NCBI RefSeq assembly: GCF_012933655.1
Contig: NZ_JABBJJ010000049.1
Span: forward strand, 1 to 49,866
DNA from: Pyxidicoccus fallax
GTDB lineage: Bacteria; Myxococcota; Myxococcia; Myxococcales; Myxococcaceae
Direction: 5' to 3'
Length of the DNA: 49,866 bases
The notes beneath the pieces were generated by a model, which made no database searches, was not told where the DNA came from, and saw only the letters and a list, made by a program, of their open reading frames with translations. A program made the translations under genes and the position numbers. Shown here one piece after another: positions 31,243 to 38,756 of the stretch; within the stretch, counting starts at the first letter, position 1; each line of letters begins with the position of its first letter.

Positions 31243-32034
31243 TTACTTGAACGACGGGATGGCCTTGGACGGGACGCAGCACGCGACGCCCGCCGCGGCC
31301 TGCTCCGGCGTGAGACCGCAGTTCTGCAGCGTCGGGAAGCACTCCGCCGCGAAGTCCGGGTTCAGACCCGAGCCCAGACCGCAGCTCTCCGCCGGGTCGG
31401 CGGAGCCAGGGATGCACAGCGCCGCCGGCCACATCGCGCGAACGATGTAGGTCGAGACGCAGCCATCCTTGGTGTAGCGGAGCTCGCCCGTGAGCTGCGT
31501 GCCCGGCGTGGCCGGTGCCGAGTACACCCGAACCTTGCTGAACTCGTACGTCACCTTGGTGGCGGCAATCGCCGGGGCGGACTCGTCCTCCTCCGTCGCC
31601 GGGTCATCCTCCACGGGAGGGACGCGGGCGGCGTCCACGGTCGCGGCCGTGAAGGTCGGCGCGCCGCAGAACTCCTCGCCATCCGGCTCCTTCGCCATCT
31701 CGCCAATGGCGGTCTGGGCCGTGGAGGGGTTCACGTCGTCCCGGTCCCCGAGGCCCGCGAGGCCCGCGGGACGGATGGTCAGCTGCGTGAAGTCGTTCGC
31801 GTCAGGGTTGACGAACTTGTACACGCCGAGACGCTCACCGATGAGCGGACGGGCATTGGCGCAGCTGACAGTCGCGTCCACAGGCGTGGGCTGCTGGACG
31901 ATGTCGTACTTCGCGTACCAGTTACCCGCGTCCTGAACGATGCAGCCAGCCTCCGGCTGCTCGAAGTCGCAACCGGCCATCAGGCTGCCCGCGCCGAAAA
32001 CCACCAACGCAGTCTTGAAGATGTTCTTGGTCAT
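31243..32034 (-). CDS. Lipoprotein encoded downstream of the TonB-dependent receptor
   Basis: 263 aa from the ATG at 32034. Signal peptide MTKNIFKTALVVFGAGSLMAGC has a good lipobox (LMAGC) with lipid Cys22. The mature protein is about 240 aa with at least ten further cysteines, several in the C-terminal segment (ESCGLGSG, AECFPTLQNCGL, GVACCVPSK), so it is probably disulfide-rich and at the outer membrane. An acidic spacer (EDDPATEEDESAPA) sits in the middle. Residues before 32034 in the same frame are antisense to receptor coding sequence and are not used. It starts 31 bases after the receptor stop, so it is co-transcribed and may be a SusD- or plug-like partner of the receptor; this is inference from position. 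Confidence 0.85.
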   Translation of the reverse strand: MTKNIFKTALVVFGAGSLMAGCDFEQPEAGCIVQDAGNWYAKYDIVQQPTPVDATVSCANARPLIGERLGVYKFVNPDANDFTQLTIRPAGLAGLGDRDDVNPSTAQTAIGEMAKEPDGEEFCGAPTFTAATVDAARVPPVEDDPATEEDESAPAIAATKVTYEFSKVRVYSAPATPGTQLTGELRYTKDGCVSTYIVRAMWPAALCIPGSADPAESCGLGSGLNPDFAAECFPTLQNCGLTPEQAAAGVACCVPSKAIPSFK

Positions 32035-32065
32035 GTGACTTGAGGTTCCGATGGTTGACCGTGGA

Positions 32066-35000
32066 CTAGAACGTGTACCGGACACCGAAGCGCACCTGGC
32101 GCGGCGGCTGGTAGCGGGTCGGGTTCTTGAAGTTCTTGTTGATGTCGCCCTCGACATCGCCGAACGGGGTCGCGCGCTCCTCACCCTCCTGCCAATCCAG
32201 GCTGCCCGGCAGGTCGGACGGCTTGCCATTGGGGATGGGCTGCACGGACAGACGGGTGTACGTCTGGTCCACGAGGTCCACGCCCTGGAAGTTGAAGAGG
32301 TTGAAGACGTCCAGCGTGAAGGAGACGACGCTGTCCTTGCTGACCCGGTAGTTCACACCGACGTTGGAGTCGATGGTGTTGATCCACGGGGTGCGGCCGC
32401 CGGCGCCACGGGGCAGGACGAAGGACTCGTCCTCACCGTAGAGCGAGTGAGCGCCGAAGTAGTTGATCGGCGTGCCGCTGTTGCCGCGGTAGGAGACACC
32501 GAGGCTGGCGGACAGCTCGCTGGTCAGGTTGAACTCCTTCGCGCCGAACACCTTGACCTGGTGCGTGCGGTCGAAGGGCAGCAGACCCGTGCGGTTCTGG
32601 AGCAGGTTGACCAGGTCGAAGTCCGACAGGATGTTCGGGTCGAGCTGGTTGGACTCCGGACGGAACAGACCGGGGTAGTTACCGTACAGACGCGACCAGG
32701 TGTAGTTGGCCTGGGCGAGCCAGCCGTCCGCGAAGGTGCGGTTCAGGTAGACGGTGACCGCGTCGTAGTTGCGCTCCGGCTTCGGGAACTCCTTGGCGAA
32801 GCCCGCGCCCGGGTTGCCGAGGAAGTACGTGTTGCCGTCGTCGCGGCTCATGTCCTCGATGACCGAGTTCATGTCGCGGTGCGTGTAGCTGGCGCCGATG
32901 CGGGTGTTGGCCAGGAGCTCGTACTCCGCGCCCACGACGACTTCGTCGGAGGACTGCGGGGTGATGTCCGGGTCCACCGGCTCCTTCTCGACCTTGCCGC
33001 CCGTGTAGAGGCGGTTCGGGTTGCGGCTCGCCTCGGGGTTGACCAGCACGTTGCCTTCGGCCTGGCAGTCCGTGGCCTGGCTCGCGCGGCTGGACGGGTC
33101 GCAGCGGCCCGAACCGTCACCCGGCTCCGCCAGCTGACGACGCGCGCTGAAGCGGCGCTCACCCGGGAAGGCGCGGTCCAGCAGGTTCAGCGGAACCTGC
33201 TCGTAGTACCGGGCGAAGTTCACGAAGAACTTGGCGCGGCCGTTGGCGAACGGGTCGACGATGGCGCCGACGCGAGGAGACCACTGGTTGCCCAGGATGA
33301 GCGCCAGGTCGCCGTCGCCGCCGTACATCGCCTGCACGTCGTAGCGGACGCCGAGGTTCAGCGTCACGCGGTTCGCGATGGACCAGGAGTCCTGCAGGAA
33401 GCCGCCCACCGTGGTGCTGGTGGACTTCGCCGCCTGGGTCAGCTGGGTGATGGCCGTGTCAGGCGCCGTCTGGTAGCCGTACCGACGGAAGTCCTGGAGG
33501 GTGGTGCCCTCGTACGCACCGCCCGGGTAGGGGTCGGTCTCGGTGTAGTACACGCCGCCGCCGTAGGCCTTCAGCTGGTCGTACACCAGGAACTCGGTGT
33601 CGACGCCGGCCTTCAGCACGTGGGTGCCGAGCGCGTTCAGCAGGTAGGTGGCCTTGGCGTTGGCCTGGTAGCGGTCGAGCGTCGCGTCGCTCATGAACGA
33701 CGGGCCGCCGACGTTGTAGCTGGTGACGGGGCAGCTGCGCAGGATGTGCGGAACCGTCTCGCCTTCCTCGTCGACCGTCGTCCACTCGAGGTTGCGGCAG
33801 ACGTTGCCCACGCCCGCGGGCAGGCCCTCGAACTGGGTCAGGTCGCGCTCGTCGCGGTACGTCATGCGCGAGTAACCCGCCAGGCCCTCGCTGCTGCCCA
33901 GCTTGCTGCCGTCACCCGGCAGCGTGGACGCGGTCTGGTGGAACCAACCGAGGTTGGCGTCGACCAGGACCTTCTTGTCCATGAACGCGCCGGCGTACTT
34001 CAGGGCCAGCGACGTGGTGTTGGCGTTGTTCTCCGTCAGGCCGAAGTCACCCGGACGCGACACCTGGGCGCCCGGCAGGTTGCCCGTGCGGGGGTCCAGC
34101 GTGAGCTTGCCCAGGCCGCCCGTCGAGGACGGGGTGCCGTTCACCGCGAACGACACGTTGTGGTCCTGGTTGATGAGGTACGTCAGCTTGCCCATGTACT
34201 GCAGGCTGCGCGAGTCGGCGAAGTACTGACGCTCCGAGCCCGGGATGGCGGTGGCGACAGTGAGGCCGTTCTCGTCACGGACGTAGTCGCGGGCCGCGTC
34301 GTCGATCTGCAGCGCGTTCAGCGTACGGGTGTGCTGGTAGCGCGTGAACGACGGAGCGAAGCCGGCGAAGAACCACAGCTTGTCCTTGAGGATGGGGCCG
34401 CCGAGCGTGGCGCCGAAGTCGCCGAGGTTCTTCAGCTCGTTGTAGCCCGTGATGACCGTACCCTCTTCACGGACCAGCTTGCGGGAACCCTCGAGCGTGC
34501 CCGGCGTCCAGTTGGCGAACACGGTACCGTGGAACTCGTTGGAGCCCGACCGGGTGACCGCGTTGACCACGCCGCCCGTGGAACGACCGAACTCCGGCAT
34601 GTAACCGCCGGTGATGATGTTCACGTCCTGGACGAACTCGATGCTCAGCGGGCTCGCGTTCACGCCGAAGGCCGGGTCGTTCGTGGACAGGCCGTCCACC
34701 ACGTAGCCGTTCTCGGGCGAGGTCGCGCCGTTGATGGACACGCCGTAGTTGTCCGTCTGGGCGCCAGGCGCCAGCTCGGCGAGCGACTCGAAGGAGCGGG
34801 CCGCGCCGCCCTTGCCGCCCGGACGGGCCACCGCGATGCGCTTGATGAACTCCTGATCCACGTTGACGCCCGTGGTCGTGGAGCCGACGTCGATCGTCGG
34901 AGGCGTACCGGTGATCTCCACCACCTCACCGAGGGACTCCGGCAGGAGCTCCACGTTGACGCGGATGGTACGGTTCAGGCGCAGCTGGACATCGGCGCGC

Positions 35001-35278
35001 GCGTACGGCTTGAACTGCTCCTTCTCGAACCGCAGGGTGTAGACACCCGGCGGAAGCTGGGGAATGCGGTAGTTGCCCTGGGCGTCGCTCACCACCGTCT
35101 GCTCGCCCTGAAGGTTGGGCGAGGTGGCGGTCACGACGACGTCAGGAACAGGCTGCCGGCTCTGAGCGTCGATGATCGTACCGATCATCGTGCTCGACTG
35201 CGCGAAAGCCGCGGATCCGTAAAGCAGACCTGCGGCCAGGACAACTCCGGTTTCCCGGAGCACTCGGTTCAAGTGCAT
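32066..35278 (-). CDS. oar: Oar-like TonB-dependent receptor
   Basis: 1070 aa from the ATG at 35278, which has GGAGGG seven bases upstream; the open frame to 35413 lacks a signal peptide at its start. Signal peptide 1-27, then a carboxypeptidase-regulatory-like domain at about 30-112 (GTIIDAQSRQPVPDVVV, with LPPGVYTLRF), a plug domain at about 115-260 and a 22-strand beta-barrel ending in the outer-membrane signal FGVRYTF. The length and layout match the Oar protein of Myxococcus xanthus, about 1,060 aa and 115 kDa, which is needed for fruiting and has been linked to secretion of the protease PopC. Divergent tonB-exbB-exbD-exbD genes support an energised transporter. The symbol rests on this resemblance; other Oar-like paralogs exist. 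Confidence 0.82.
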   Translation of the reverse strand: MHLNRVLRETGVVLAAGLLYGSAAFAQSSTMIGTIIDAQSRQPVPDVVVTATSPNLQGEQTVVSDAQGNYRIPQLPPGVYTLRFEKEQFKPYARADVQLRLNRTIRVNVELLPESLGEVVEITGTPPTIDVGSTTTGVNVDQEFIKRIAVARPGGKGGAARSFESLAELAPGAQTDNYGVSINGATSPENGYVVDGLSTNDPAFGVNASPLSIEFVQDVNIITGGYMPEFGRSTGGVVNAVTRSGSNEFHGTVFANWTPGTLEGSRKLVREEGTVITGYNELKNLGDFGATLGGPILKDKLWFFAGFAPSFTRYQHTRTLNALQIDDAARDYVRDENGLTVATAIPGSERQYFADSRSLQYMGKLTYLINQDHNVSFAVNGTPSSTGGLGKLTLDPRTGNLPGAQVSRPGDFGLTENNANTTSLALKYAGAFMDKKVLVDANLGWFHQTASTLPGDGSKLGSSEGLAGYSRMTYRDERDLTQFEGLPAGVGNVCRNLEWTTVDEEGETVPHILRSCPVTSYNVGGPSFMSDATLDRYQANAKATYLLNALGTHVLKAGVDTEFLVYDQLKAYGGGVYYTETDPYPGGAYEGTTLQDFRRYGYQTAPDTAITQLTQAAKSTSTTVGGFLQDSWSIANRVTLNLGVRYDVQAMYGGDGDLALILGNQWSPRVGAIVDPFANGRAKFFVNFARYYEQVPLNLLDRAFPGERRFSARRQLAEPGDGSGRCDPSSRASQATDCQAEGNVLVNPEASRNPNRLYTGGKVEKEPVDPDITPQSSDEVVVGAEYELLANTRIGASYTHRDMNSVIEDMSRDDGNTYFLGNPGAGFAKEFPKPERNYDAVTVYLNRTFADGWLAQANYTWSRLYGNYPGLFRPESNQLDPNILSDFDLVNLLQNRTGLLPFDRTHQVKVFGAKEFNLTSELSASLGVSYRGNSGTPINYFGAHSLYGEDESFVLPRGAGGRTPWINTIDSNVGVNYRVSKDSVVSFTLDVFNLFNFQGVDLVDQTYTRLSVQPIPNGKPSDLPGSLDWQEGEERATPFGDVEGDINKNFKNPTRYQPPRQVRFGVRYTF

Positions 35279-35321
35279 ACCATACCCCTCCAAGGTGGGC
35301 TGCAACCGAAAATGACTCGGG

Positions 35322-35349
35322 AAAATATCCGAGGTCGAGCAGTTGTCAA
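35322..35349 (-). promoter_or_regulatory. Promoter for the Oar-like receptor operon
   Basis: Minus strand: TTGACA (35349-35344), a perfect -35 hexamer, then 16 bases, then TATTTT (35327-35322) as -10. Transcription would begin near 35315, leaving about 37 bases of leader before the ATG at 35278. The surrounding DNA is the most AT-rich in the window. Confidence 0.7.
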
Positions 35350-35419
35350 TAGACCGTTGCTTTTTGGTGACCAGTGGGGCAATTGCGCGATCACGCGAAA
35401 TACCCTTCGACACGCTCGC

Positions 35420-35447
35420 TTGAACCCGGACCGCGTTTCTGTATGGT
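35420..35447 (+). promoter_or_regulatory. Candidate promoter for tonB-exbB-exbD-exbD
   Basis: TTGAAC at 35420-35425 and TATGGT at 35442-35447 are 16 bases apart. The start point would be near 35454, 55 bases before tonB. It is weaker than the opposing receptor promoter. The two -35 boxes are about 70 bases apart, close enough to share a regulator. Confidence 0.45.
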
Positions 35448-35508
35448 GGCGCGCCCTTACAGCCGGGCAGTCAGTGGCGGTGTCCACTGGTGAAGAGGAG
35501 TCTCGTTC

Positions 35509-36255
35509 ATGTTCGATTCAGTCCTTGACCGAGGTCAGGGGCCCAAGTCGCGATTCGGCGTCGGGGCTGCCATCTCGGTCTTCCTCCACTTGGCGCTGTT
35601 CGGCCTCGCGCTCTGGCTGTCGCTGCGGCCGCCCCCGGCCGAGGAGAAGGAGATCGAGGTGACGCTGAAGGCCACCATGGCCCCGCCGCCTCCGCCTCCG
35701 CCGCCGCCTCCTCCGGCGGCGTCCTCCAAGCCGAAGACGACCCCGAAGAAGCCCAAGAAGCCGGATCAGATCGTCCAACCGAAGGAGATCCCAAAGGAGG
35801 TTCCTAAGGAGGCCGAGCCCGCCGAGGAGCCTGCTGAAGAGGAGCCGACGGAGGAAGCGGTCGAGGGTGGCGTCGAGGGTGGTGTCGCCGGCGGCGTGGT
35901 CGGTGGCGTGGTTGGTGGTGTGATCGGTGGCGTGGTCGGCGGTCAGCTGGGCGGTACGGGGACGGACGTGCTCCCCTTCGGCGCCGGCATGACGCGTCCG
36001 GAGAAGATTTCCGGTCCCCAGCCCGAGTATACGCGCGAGGCGCTGGAAGCCCGTGTGGCGGGCACGATGATCGTGAAGTGCGTGGTGACGGTGGAAGGCC
36101 GTGTGGAGCGCTGCCGAATCATCAAGCCCCTGCCGCACATGGAAAGGGCCGTCCTGGACGCGTTGACTTCATCGCGCTACAAGCCCGTCACGTTCCAGGG
36201 CCGTCCGGTCCAGGTTGATTACACCTTCACCCTGAACTTCAAGTTGCCGCGCTGA
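35509..36255 (+). CDS. tonB: TonB energy transducer with xxGG tetrad repeat
   Basis: 248 aa. A short cytoplasmic N-terminus, one membrane anchor at about 17-38 (VGAAISVFLHLALFGLALW with the conserved His), then a periplasmic linker with 11 consecutive prolines (59-69), Lys/Pro pairs (KPKTTPKKPKK), an acidic stretch, and residues 118-149 made of eight four-residue units of the form xxGG (VEGG, VAGG, VVGG and so on). The TonB C-terminal domain is at about 165-248 (EYTREALEARVAGTMIVKCVV, ending YTFTLNFKL). It couples the inner-membrane proton gradient to an outer-membrane receptor. It is followed by exbB 65 bases on and is divergent from the Oar-like receptor, its likely client. Confidence 0.92.
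   Translation: MFDSVLDRGQGPKSRFGVGAAISVFLHLALFGLALWLSLRPPPAEEKEIEVTLKATMAPPPPPPPPPPPAASSKPKTTPKKPKKPDQIVQPKEIPKEVPKEAEPAEEPAEEEPTEEAVEGGVEGGVAGGVVGGVVGGVIGGVVGGQLGGTGTDVLPFGAGMTRPEKISGPQPEYTREALEARVAGTMIVKCVVTVEGRVERCRIIKPLPHMERAVLDALTSSRYKPVTFQGRPVQVDYTFTLNFKLPR
35860..35955 (+). repeat. Coding repeat for eight xxGG tetrads of TonB
   Basis: Eight consecutive 12-base units encode V/Q, a variable residue, then Gly-Gly (VEGG twice, VAGG, VVGG twice, VIGG, VVGG, QLGG). Third positions vary (GGT or GGC), so the protein pattern is kept, not just the DNA. Slippage could change the number of units in frame. Confidence 0.85.
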
Positions 36256-36320
36256 CTCGGGCGCGCCGTAGGGAAGCACTGCAGACCACCCCCGCGCTCG
36301 TGAGGAGGAGCGCTCCAATC

Positions 36321-37004
36321 ATGGACTTTTCAATCGCTAGCATCTGGGCGCACACGGGCCTCTTCGCTCGGTGCATCATCTTCACCCTGGGCATCATGTC
36401 CATCGCCTCGCTGGTCGTCATGGCGGAGCGCATGCTGGTCTTCCGCAAGACGCGCGCGGACAGCCGCAATTTCGCGGCGAAGATGGGCGCCATCCTGGCC
36501 AAGGGCGACCTGAACACGGCCGCCAACACCAACCTGGGCAAGGACGTGGGCCACCTGGGCCGCGTCATCAACGCCGGCCTGACGGCGTACCGCATCAGCC
36601 CGAACAACAAGGACGTGGCGGTGGAGTCGGTGGCGCGCGCCCTCGAGCGCCAGGCCCAGCGTGAGGTGCAGAGCATGAAGCGCGGCCTGGGCCTGCTGGC
36701 CACGGTCGGCTCCACGGCTCCGTTCGTCGGTCTGCTCGGCACGACGATGGGCATCGTCACCGCCTTCCAGCTCATGGCCACCTCCGGCTCCGGCGGTCTG
36801 GGCACCATCTCGGCCGGTATCGCCGAGGCGCTCATCACCACGGCCTTCGGTCTGCTCGTGGCCATCCCCGCGGTGATGGCGTACAACTTCCTCCAGGGTT
36901 GGGTGGACGCCCGCGCGGTGGACATCTCCGAGTCCTCCAACGAGTTCCTGGACGTGGTCGCCCGTCACCTCGGCGGTGGCGCTCACTCCTCGCACGCGGC
37001 CTGA
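36321..37004 (+). CDS. exbB: ExbB/TolQ/MotA-family proton channel protein
   Basis: 227 aa from the ATG at 36321; the GTG at 36300 would add only seven residues. Three membrane helices: about 17-35, then 130-150 and 170-195, with the conserved region STAPFVGLLGTTMGIVTAF and the long segment TISAGIAEALITTAFGLLVAIPAVMAYN that lines the proton path. ExbB forms the pentameric stator around ExbD and drives TonB. A MotA or TolQ role cannot be ruled out by sequence alone, but the tonB and two exbD neighbours point to the TonB system. In myxobacteria related proteins (AglR) power gliding, so a motility function should be kept in mind. Confidence 0.92.
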   Translation: MDFSIASIWAHTGLFARCIIFTLGIMSIASLVVMAERMLVFRKTRADSRNFAAKMGAILAKGDLNTAANTNLGKDVGHLGRVINAGLTAYRISPNNKDVAVESVARALERQAQREVQSMKRGLGLLATVGSTAPFVGLLGTTMGIVTAFQLMATSGSGGLGTISAGIAEALITTAFGLLVAIPAVMAYNFLQGWVDARAVDISESSNEFLDVVARHLGGGAHSSHAA

Positions 37005-37062
37005 TTCAGGCCCCGAGCGAGCCCGGGGACGACCCGAGGCCCGCCCACGAGTGAGCACGGCT

Positions 37063-37082
37063 CCCGCCCCTGACCGGGCGGG
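37063..37082 (+). promoter_or_regulatory. Stem-loop between exbB and exbD
   Basis: CCCGCCC at 37063-37069 pairs perfectly with GGGCGGG at 37076-37082 around six bases. It lies in the 128-base gap between exbB and the first exbD. A partial terminator or processing hairpin here would give more exbB than exbD transcript, in line with the unequal subunit ratio of the complex. Confidence 0.45.
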
Positions 37083-37132
37083 GCCGCCACGCGCAGGGCG
37101 GGCTCTCCTCCATCCAGGAATCAGGTACACGC

Positions 37133-37546
37133 ATGGGAATGTCAGCTGGCCCCAAGGGGGGCATCAAGAGCGACATCAACGTCACGCCCCTCGTGGACGT
37201 GGTGCTGGTGCTCCTCATCATCTTCATGGTCGTCACCCCCATGCTCCAGCGCGGCAAGTCCGTGGAGCTGCCGAAGGCCACCGAAGTCGAGAAGGAAGGG
37301 AAGCAGGGTCCAGACCCGCTCATCCTCTCCATCACCCCGGACAAGAAGGTGTTCGTGGAGAACGACCAGGTGGATGACCAGGCACTCCAGGACAAGCTGT
37401 CCGAGGAGCTGGCGAAGGACCCGGGCAAGAAGATCCTGCTCAAGGGTGACAACACGCTGAACGTCGGGGACGTGCGCAGGGTGCTGGACGTGGCCCGCAA
37501 GTCCAAGGCGAAGCAGATCGCCCTCGGCGTCGAGGAGAAGAAGTAA
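37133..37546 (+). CDS. exbD: ExbD/TolR biopolymer transport protein (first copy)
   Basis: 137 aa. The single membrane segment DINVTPLVDVVLVLLIIFMV (residues 14-33) holds the essential Asp of ExbD in the VTPLVDV motif, the proton-carrying residue. A short Gly-rich N-terminus and a periplasmic domain of about 95 residues follow. The stop codon overlaps the start of the next gene by one base (TAATG), indicating tight coupling. Two adjacent, non-identical ExbD proteins suggest a heterodimer within the ExbB pentamer. Confidence 0.93.
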   Translation: MGMSAGPKGGIKSDINVTPLVDVVLVLLIIFMVVTPMLQRGKSVELPKATEVEKEGKQGPDPLILSITPDKKVFVENDQVDDQALQDKLSEELAKDPGKKILLKGDNTLNVGDVRRVLDVARKSKAKQIALGVEEKK

Positions 37547-38052
37547 TGGCCGGACGCAAGCAGCGGCAGTTCGTGAAGCCCGCCTCCGCACCGAACTCCG
37601 AGATCAACGTCACCCCGCTGGTGGACGTGGTGCTGGTGCTCCTCATCATCTTCATGGTGGTGACGCCGCTCATGGAGAAGGACATCCTGGTGCGCGTCCC
37701 GGACACCGAGGTGGAGCAGGAGCCCACCCCGCCGGATCCGAACGACCAGCAGCTGGTGGTGCAGCTCGACAAGGACGGCGGCTACTCCATCAACACGGAG
37801 AAGATCCAGCCCGCCGACTACGTCAACCGCCTCAAGCGCATGCTGGCGGCCAAGAAGCCGGACGAGAAGATCGTCTTCTTCATGGCGGACGACGCGGCCA
37901 ACTACGGCCGGCTCATCGTCGCGCTGGACGGCGCGAAGTCGGCCGGCGCGAAGGTGCTCGGCATGGCCACGGAGCTGCCGCAGAACGCGGTCATCCAGGG
38001 CACGCAGGTGGACACCGGCACGGCGGCTCCCGCTCCCGCGCCCGCTCCCTGA
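37546..38052 (+). CDS. exbD: ExbD/TolR biopolymer transport protein (second copy)
   Basis: 168 aa. The membrane anchor repeats the SEINVTPLVDVVLVLLIIFM pattern, so it is a paralog of the preceding gene with its Asp intact. The periplasmic part differs and is longer, ending in an Ala/Pro tail (TAAPAPAPAP). A basic N-terminus (AGRKQRQFVKP) is longer than in the first copy. Start overlaps the previous stop. Last gene of the tonB operon; an imperfect hairpin follows. Confidence 0.92.
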   Translation: MAGRKQRQFVKPASAPNSEINVTPLVDVVLVLLIIFMVVTPLMEKDILVRVPDTEVEQEPTPPDPNDQQLVVQLDKDGGYSINTEKIQPADYVNRLKRMLAAKKPDEKIVFFMADDAANYGRLIVALDGAKSAGAKVLGMATELPQNAVIQGTQVDTGTAAPAPAPAP

Positions 38053-38061
38053 GAGCCTGCT

Positions 38062-38082
38062 CCCGGAATCCTACGCTCCGGG
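38062..38082 (+). terminator. Weak hairpin after the second exbD
   Basis: CCCGGA at 38062-38067 and TCCGGG at 38077-38082 form a 6-bp stem, followed by TTGGGGTCTTGATT. It could end the tonB operon; the stem is short and the T tract is interrupted. Confidence 0.4.
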
Positions 38083-38102
38083 TTGGGGTCTTGATTCACT
38101 TC

Positions 38103-38150
38103 GAGAAGCTCGTCGGCTAGAGTCCACGACTCATGGCCGACGAGCTTCTC
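38103..38150 (+). promoter_or_regulatory. Long hairpin enclosing the start codon of the DUF2378 gene
   Basis: GAGAAGCTCGTCGGC at 38103-38117 pairs perfectly over 15 bp with 38136-38150, which encodes residues 2-6 of the DUF2378 protein. Inside it GAGTC (38120-38124) pairs with GACTC (38128-38132) around CAC. The ATG at 38133-38135 lies in the small internal loop between the two helices. No free Shine-Dalgarno sequence is seen, so the structure may control translation. ATTTT follows the right arm, so a terminator-like role is the alternative. Confidence 0.65.
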
Positions 38151-38756
38151 ATTTTCGAGCAGACCATCGAAGCCCTGTTCCTGCGCGCGCTGTCCGGGCG
38201 GCTGACGCCCGAGTGCAAGGCGCGGCTGCGTGAGGCCGGGCTCGACGTGGACCAGAAGCTCCGCCCCGCCTACCCCTTCGAGTCCTGGATGACCTTCCTG
38301 CGCATTGGCGCGGAGGAGCTCTTCCCCCAGGAGCCCATTGCTCAGGGCACCTTCAAGCTGGGAGAGGCCTACATCGAGGGCTTCCGGGAGACGATGCTGG
38401 GGCGCGCGGTGCTGTCTCTCCTGCGCGTGCTGGGGCCCCGGCGGGCGCTGATGCGCGCCACGCAGAACTTCCGGGCTGGCAACAACTACACCGAGTCGAA
38501 GCTGCGGGAGCTGGGGCCCAACCAGTTCGAGCTGTGGATGAACGAGGTGGGCACCTACCCGTCCTTCACCGCGGGCATCATCCACGCCGGACTGAGGGTG
38601 GCCGGAGCGCAGGACATCTCCGTGGAGATGTCCGGCTACGACGGCCACGCCTGCACCTACCGCATCAGCTGGAAGGAGGCCTCGGTCTCCTCGGGCGTGG
38701 CGGGCAGCGGCGACTCCAAGGCCGCCAGGAGGTCCGGGTCCATCATCTCCCTGTAG
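38133..38756 (+). CDS. DUF2378 family protein (myxobacterial paralogous family)
   Basis: 207 aa. The segments AYPFESWMTFLRIGAEELFP, FKLGEAYIEGFRETMLGRA and NNYTESKLRELGPNQFELW are diagnostic of DUF2378 (TIGR02265), a family expanded as paralogs in Myxococcales and rarely found elsewhere. It is about 180 aa in most members, alpha/beta, cytoplasmic, and of unknown function. The last 33 residues (33 codons from 38657) lie antisense to the end of the CmpB-like gene and are Ser/Ala-rich, probably non-conserved. The start is inside a strong hairpin and lacks a visible ribosome-binding site. It follows the exbD operon by 80 bases. Confidence 0.9.
   Translation: MADELLIFEQTIEALFLRALSGRLTPECKARLREAGLDVDQKLRPAYPFESWMTFLRIGAEELFPQEPIAQGTFKLGEAYIEGFRETMLGRAVLSLLRVLGPRRALMRATQNFRAGNNYTESKLRELGPNQFELWMNEVGTYPSFTAGIIHAGLRVAGAQDISVEMSGYDGHACTYRISWKEASVSSGVAGSGDSKAARRSGSIISL

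Noticed and set aside
32035..32229. An earlier start for the lipoprotein at 32229
   Set aside because: The extra part is antisense-like to receptor codons and would bury the lipoprotein signal peptide. 32034 gives a clean lipobox.
35279..35413. An earlier start for the receptor at 35413
   Set aside because: It would add 45 residues in front of a proper signal peptide, covers the promoter and has no ribosome-binding site. 35278 has GGAGGG upstream.
32051..35662. A 1203-codon open frame antisense to the Oar-like receptor
   Set aside because: Translation is compositionally biased (Val, Arg, Ala, Gln, His) and without motifs; the minus-strand receptor is complete with signal peptide and C-terminal Phe.
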